DNA from: JAAURS01 sp031362245
GTDB taxonomy: Bacteria > Cyanobacteriota > Cyanobacteriia > Thermosynechococcales > Thermosynechococcaceae
Reading direction: 5' to 3'
Assembly: GCA_031362245.1 (NCBI GenBank)
Contig: JANLSD010000135.1
Coordinates: forward strand, 1 to 7,409
Length of the DNA stretch: 7,409 nucleotides
In this document: piece after piece, positions 6,036 to 7,409 of the stretch
How positions within the stretch are numbered: position 1 is the first letter of the stretch
Layout of the letters: every line of letters begins with the position of its first letter
Notes under the pieces: generated by a model
What the model was told of the DNA's origin: nothing
Seen by the model: the letters and a program-made list of their open reading frames with translations, nothing else
The model's database searches: none
Position numbers and translations under genes: made by a program

Positions 6036-7079
6036 TTACCGAGGCTGAGGTTTCGGTTTCGGAGCTTTCAACTCAAGAACCACTGGGGCTTTGACGACTG
6101 GAGCTTCAACCACGGGAGCTTCGATGACTGGAACTTCTGGAGCCGGAGATGCTGCGGCTGGAGAGTCTGAAACCAACGCTTCAGGTTCAACAAACTCCGC
6201 CGCGTCTTCTTGAGGCTCAGCCTGCACTTTTTGCTGATGTTGTGTCATCCGCTCTTCAGCCTCAGCCATTACGGTTTCAAGAGAATCCAGCATTTCACCT
6301 GGGCGGTTCTCTAAGACACTGGTGGATAGCGAAATCCGACCACGCTGTTCATCTAGATCTGTAATCACCGCTTTAATGACCGTACCAATGGGCATTAAAG
6401 AATTTACAGAGGAGACGTATTTTTGGCTAATGTTATTAATATGCAGCAGAGCACTCACGCCGCCCAAATCAACAAATGCACCAAAGGGGCGTAGATCGGC
6501 AACCTTACCACTCACCAACTGTCCAATGGCGAGTTCAGTCATGCGTTGAGCGCGTTGGGCCTGTCGCTGGGACAAGACCAGCTTTTTGCGTTCTGGATCG
6601 GCTTCTAAAATACAGACGGTCATGAGCTGACCCACTAATTCTTCAATATTTTCGCGCTGAACCACATGCGATCGCGGGATAAACGCCTTGATGCCCTTCA
6701 CATTGGCCGTCAGCCCCCCCTTATTGGTTCCATTCACACGCACTTTAAGAGTGTGTCCCGGTTCCAACGCCTGAAGCTGCACCCAAAATGCTTTAATTTC
6801 AAGCTGACGCAGTGACAGCGTAATTTGACCATTTTCATCCTGGGCGCGAATAATCAGGAACTCTCGCTCAGTCTGAATGGGCAAAAACTCCTCTAGCTTT
6901 TGGTCAGCCCCAAGGGTCACTTCCCGCAGGGGCAGAAGGGCAGCAGATTTACCGCCAATATCAACATAAGCCCCATCATTGCCGTAGTTCGCGATCTTAC
7001 CAACAACCGTTTGACCGACTTCAAAAGAGAAATCGTGCTGGTCAAGGGCCTTTAAAAAGTCGTCGTGTGAAAAACTCAA
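6036..7079 (-). CDS. Ribosomal protein S1 homologue, three S1 RNA-binding domains
   Basis: This 347-residue protein has three OB-fold S1 motifs: about residues 21-91 (VGQTVVGKIANY to ITLSLRQ), 107-172 (LKVRVNG to KKLVLSQRQ) and 185-253 (GQLVSGKVADLRPFGAFVDL to GRISLST). The third is the most canonical, with LRPFGAFVDLGGVSALLHI. Cyanobacterial and plastid S1 proteins have three domains instead of the six of E. coli and bind mRNA at the 30S subunit. Cyanobacteria usually have more than one; the ending GRISLST-VLENRPGEML suggests the Rps1b/Nbp1-like paralogue, with moderate certainty. After residue 255 comes an acidic then Pro/Val/Ala-rich tail with EAPVV-type repeats (about 317-334) and a basic KAPKPKPQPR end. 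The start is TTG with AGGA 8 bases upstream; no in-frame ATG lies upstream before a stop. It probably leads a transcript that continues into the RDD gene. Confidence 0.9.
   Translation of the reverse strand: MSFSHDDFLKALDQHDFSFEVGQTVVGKIANYGNDGAYVDIGGKSAALLPLREVTLGADQKLEEFLPIQTEREFLIIRAQDENGQITLSLRQLEIKAFWVQLQALEPGHTLKVRVNGTNKGGLTANVKGIKAFIPRSHVVQRENIEELVGQLMTVCILEADPERKKLVLSQRQAQRAQRMTELAIGQLVSGKVADLRPFGAFVDLGGVSALLHINNISQKYVSSVNSLMPIGTVIKAVITDLDEQRGRISLSTSVLENRPGEMLDSLETVMAEAEERMTQHQQKVQAEPQEDAAEFVEPEALVSDSPAAASPAPEVPVIEAPVVEAPVVKAPVVLELKAPKPKPQPR
6078..6131 (-). repeat. EAPVV-type short repeats in the S1 homologue tail
   Basis: Residues 317-334 read PVIEAPVVEAPVVKAPVV, near-perfect five-residue units (15-base steps). 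The DNA copies are diverged at third positions. The tail is low-complexity and probably disordered. Confidence 0.75.
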
Positions 7080-7087
7080 GCTCGTAA

Positions 7088-7091
7088 TCCT
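7088..7091 (-). promoter_or_regulatory. Shine-Dalgarno that supports the TTG start of the S1 homologue
   Basis: AGGA on the minus strand, 8 bases before the TTG at 7079. Reading back in frame there is no ATG or GTG before the in-frame TAG inside the -10 box, so TTG is the only plausible start that keeps the first S1 domain. Confidence 0.7.
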
Positions 7092-7121
7092 AATTCGCTC
7101 TACATGATTCGCTATTAATTG

Positions 7122-7151
7122 ATTCTACCCAAGCTGACGCCCGCGTTCCAA
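7122..7151 (-). promoter_or_regulatory. Promoter of the S1 homologue gene
   Basis: On the minus strand TTGGAA (7146-7151) and TAGAAT (7122-7127) are 18 bases apart, a good sigma70-type match, with the -10 about 42 bases upstream of the TTG start. It is the best promoter in the window. An AT-rich stretch follows the -10. Confidence 0.6.
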
Positions 7152-7387
7152 CTTCTGTTCATCATTCGGTACGGTTGACGAACCAAAATTAAGCCATTCA
7201 CCCCACCACAATGCATTGAACAGGGTTTTAGGATTGGGTGCGATCGCCCTTAATCATTCGCCAAAATCTAAGTTAAAGTCACGGGGAATAACGAAACATT
7301 CAGGCCCAACCTAAATCAGACGAAGATCTCAGCCAACACCAAACAGAAGCGTTACACTCGTAGAATTCATTTTAGAGACGGCAACGT
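7152..7387. other. Intergenic region upstream of the S1 homologue
   Basis: With the promoter and leader, the whole gene-free stretch is 7080-7387 (308 bases). This part holds one HIP1 octamer (7240-7247) and, near the right edge, a TAGAAT (7361-7366) that could be a plus-strand -10 box 21 bases before the ATG at 7388, though without a good -35. I see no RNA gene or long inverted repeat in it. Confidence 0.5.
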
Positions 7388-7409
7388 ATGAAACGAAGAC
7401 TAGGAAAAC
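7388..7409 (+). CDS. Possible start of a divergent gene cut by the right edge
   Basis: ATG at 7388 opens a frame reading MKRRLGK up to the window end. The site before it (GAGACGG, about 9 bases upstream) is only a weak ribosome site, and seven residues allow no family call. The basic start would suit many proteins, including one with a signal peptide. A divergent gene here would explain the 308-base gap. Confidence 0.3.

Larger units (their letters stand above)
384..7247. repeat. Twelve dispersed HIP1 octamers (GCGATCGC)
   Basis: Copies start at 384, 1043, 1546, 1629, 1923, 3235, 3487, 4221, 4316, 4795, 6668 and 7240. One per about 620 bases is roughly a hundred times the rate expected for a random octamer. 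Most lie inside genes. This is the genome-wide signature of many cyanobacteria and not a local element. Confidence 0.9.

Overview
The window looks like ordinary cyanobacterial chromosome. Twelve copies of the octamer GCGATCGC (HIP1, the highly iterated palindrome typical of many cyanobacteria) occur in 7.4 kb, and one gene encodes PSRP-3/Ycf65, a ribosomal protein found in cyanobacteria and plastids. No tRNA, rRNA, CRISPR array, insertion sequence or phage gene is visible. The sequence alone does not settle the genus.

Layout from left to right. At the left edge is the N-terminal part of a HAD-superfamily hydrolase on the minus strand, cut by the window. Diverging from it on the plus strand is the small PSRP-3/Ycf65 gene with a TTG start. 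A strong hairpin, usable on both strands, separates it from a convergent minus-strand pair: a group I (IscS/NifS-type) cysteine desulfurase followed by a small DUF423 membrane protein. Upstream of that pair, also on the minus strand, is an unrecognised 377-residue protein. It has an apparent N-terminal coiled coil and two copies, about 50% identical, of an 84-residue helix-rich domain set between lysine/alanine/proline-rich, histone H1-like segments. Next is a minus-strand polytopic membrane protein with a C-terminal RDD domain. It lies just downstream of, and is probably co-transcribed with, a three-domain S1 RNA-binding protein (ribosomal protein S1 homologue), also with a TTG start and a clear upstream promoter. 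At the right edge a plus-strand ATG may begin a divergent gene.

How the genes relate. Two genes serve translation (PSRP-3 and the S1 homologue), one supplies sulfur for Fe-S clusters and thio-cofactors (cysteine desulfurase), and two encode membrane proteins of unknown function. These look like housekeeping genes rather than one pathway. The item most worth a second look is the tandem-domain basic protein at 2790-3923, a candidate DNA- or RNA-binding, chromatin-like protein. Second is a small set of alternative hairpins just upstream of the cysteine desulfurase. I see no clear sign of a completely new multi-gene system.
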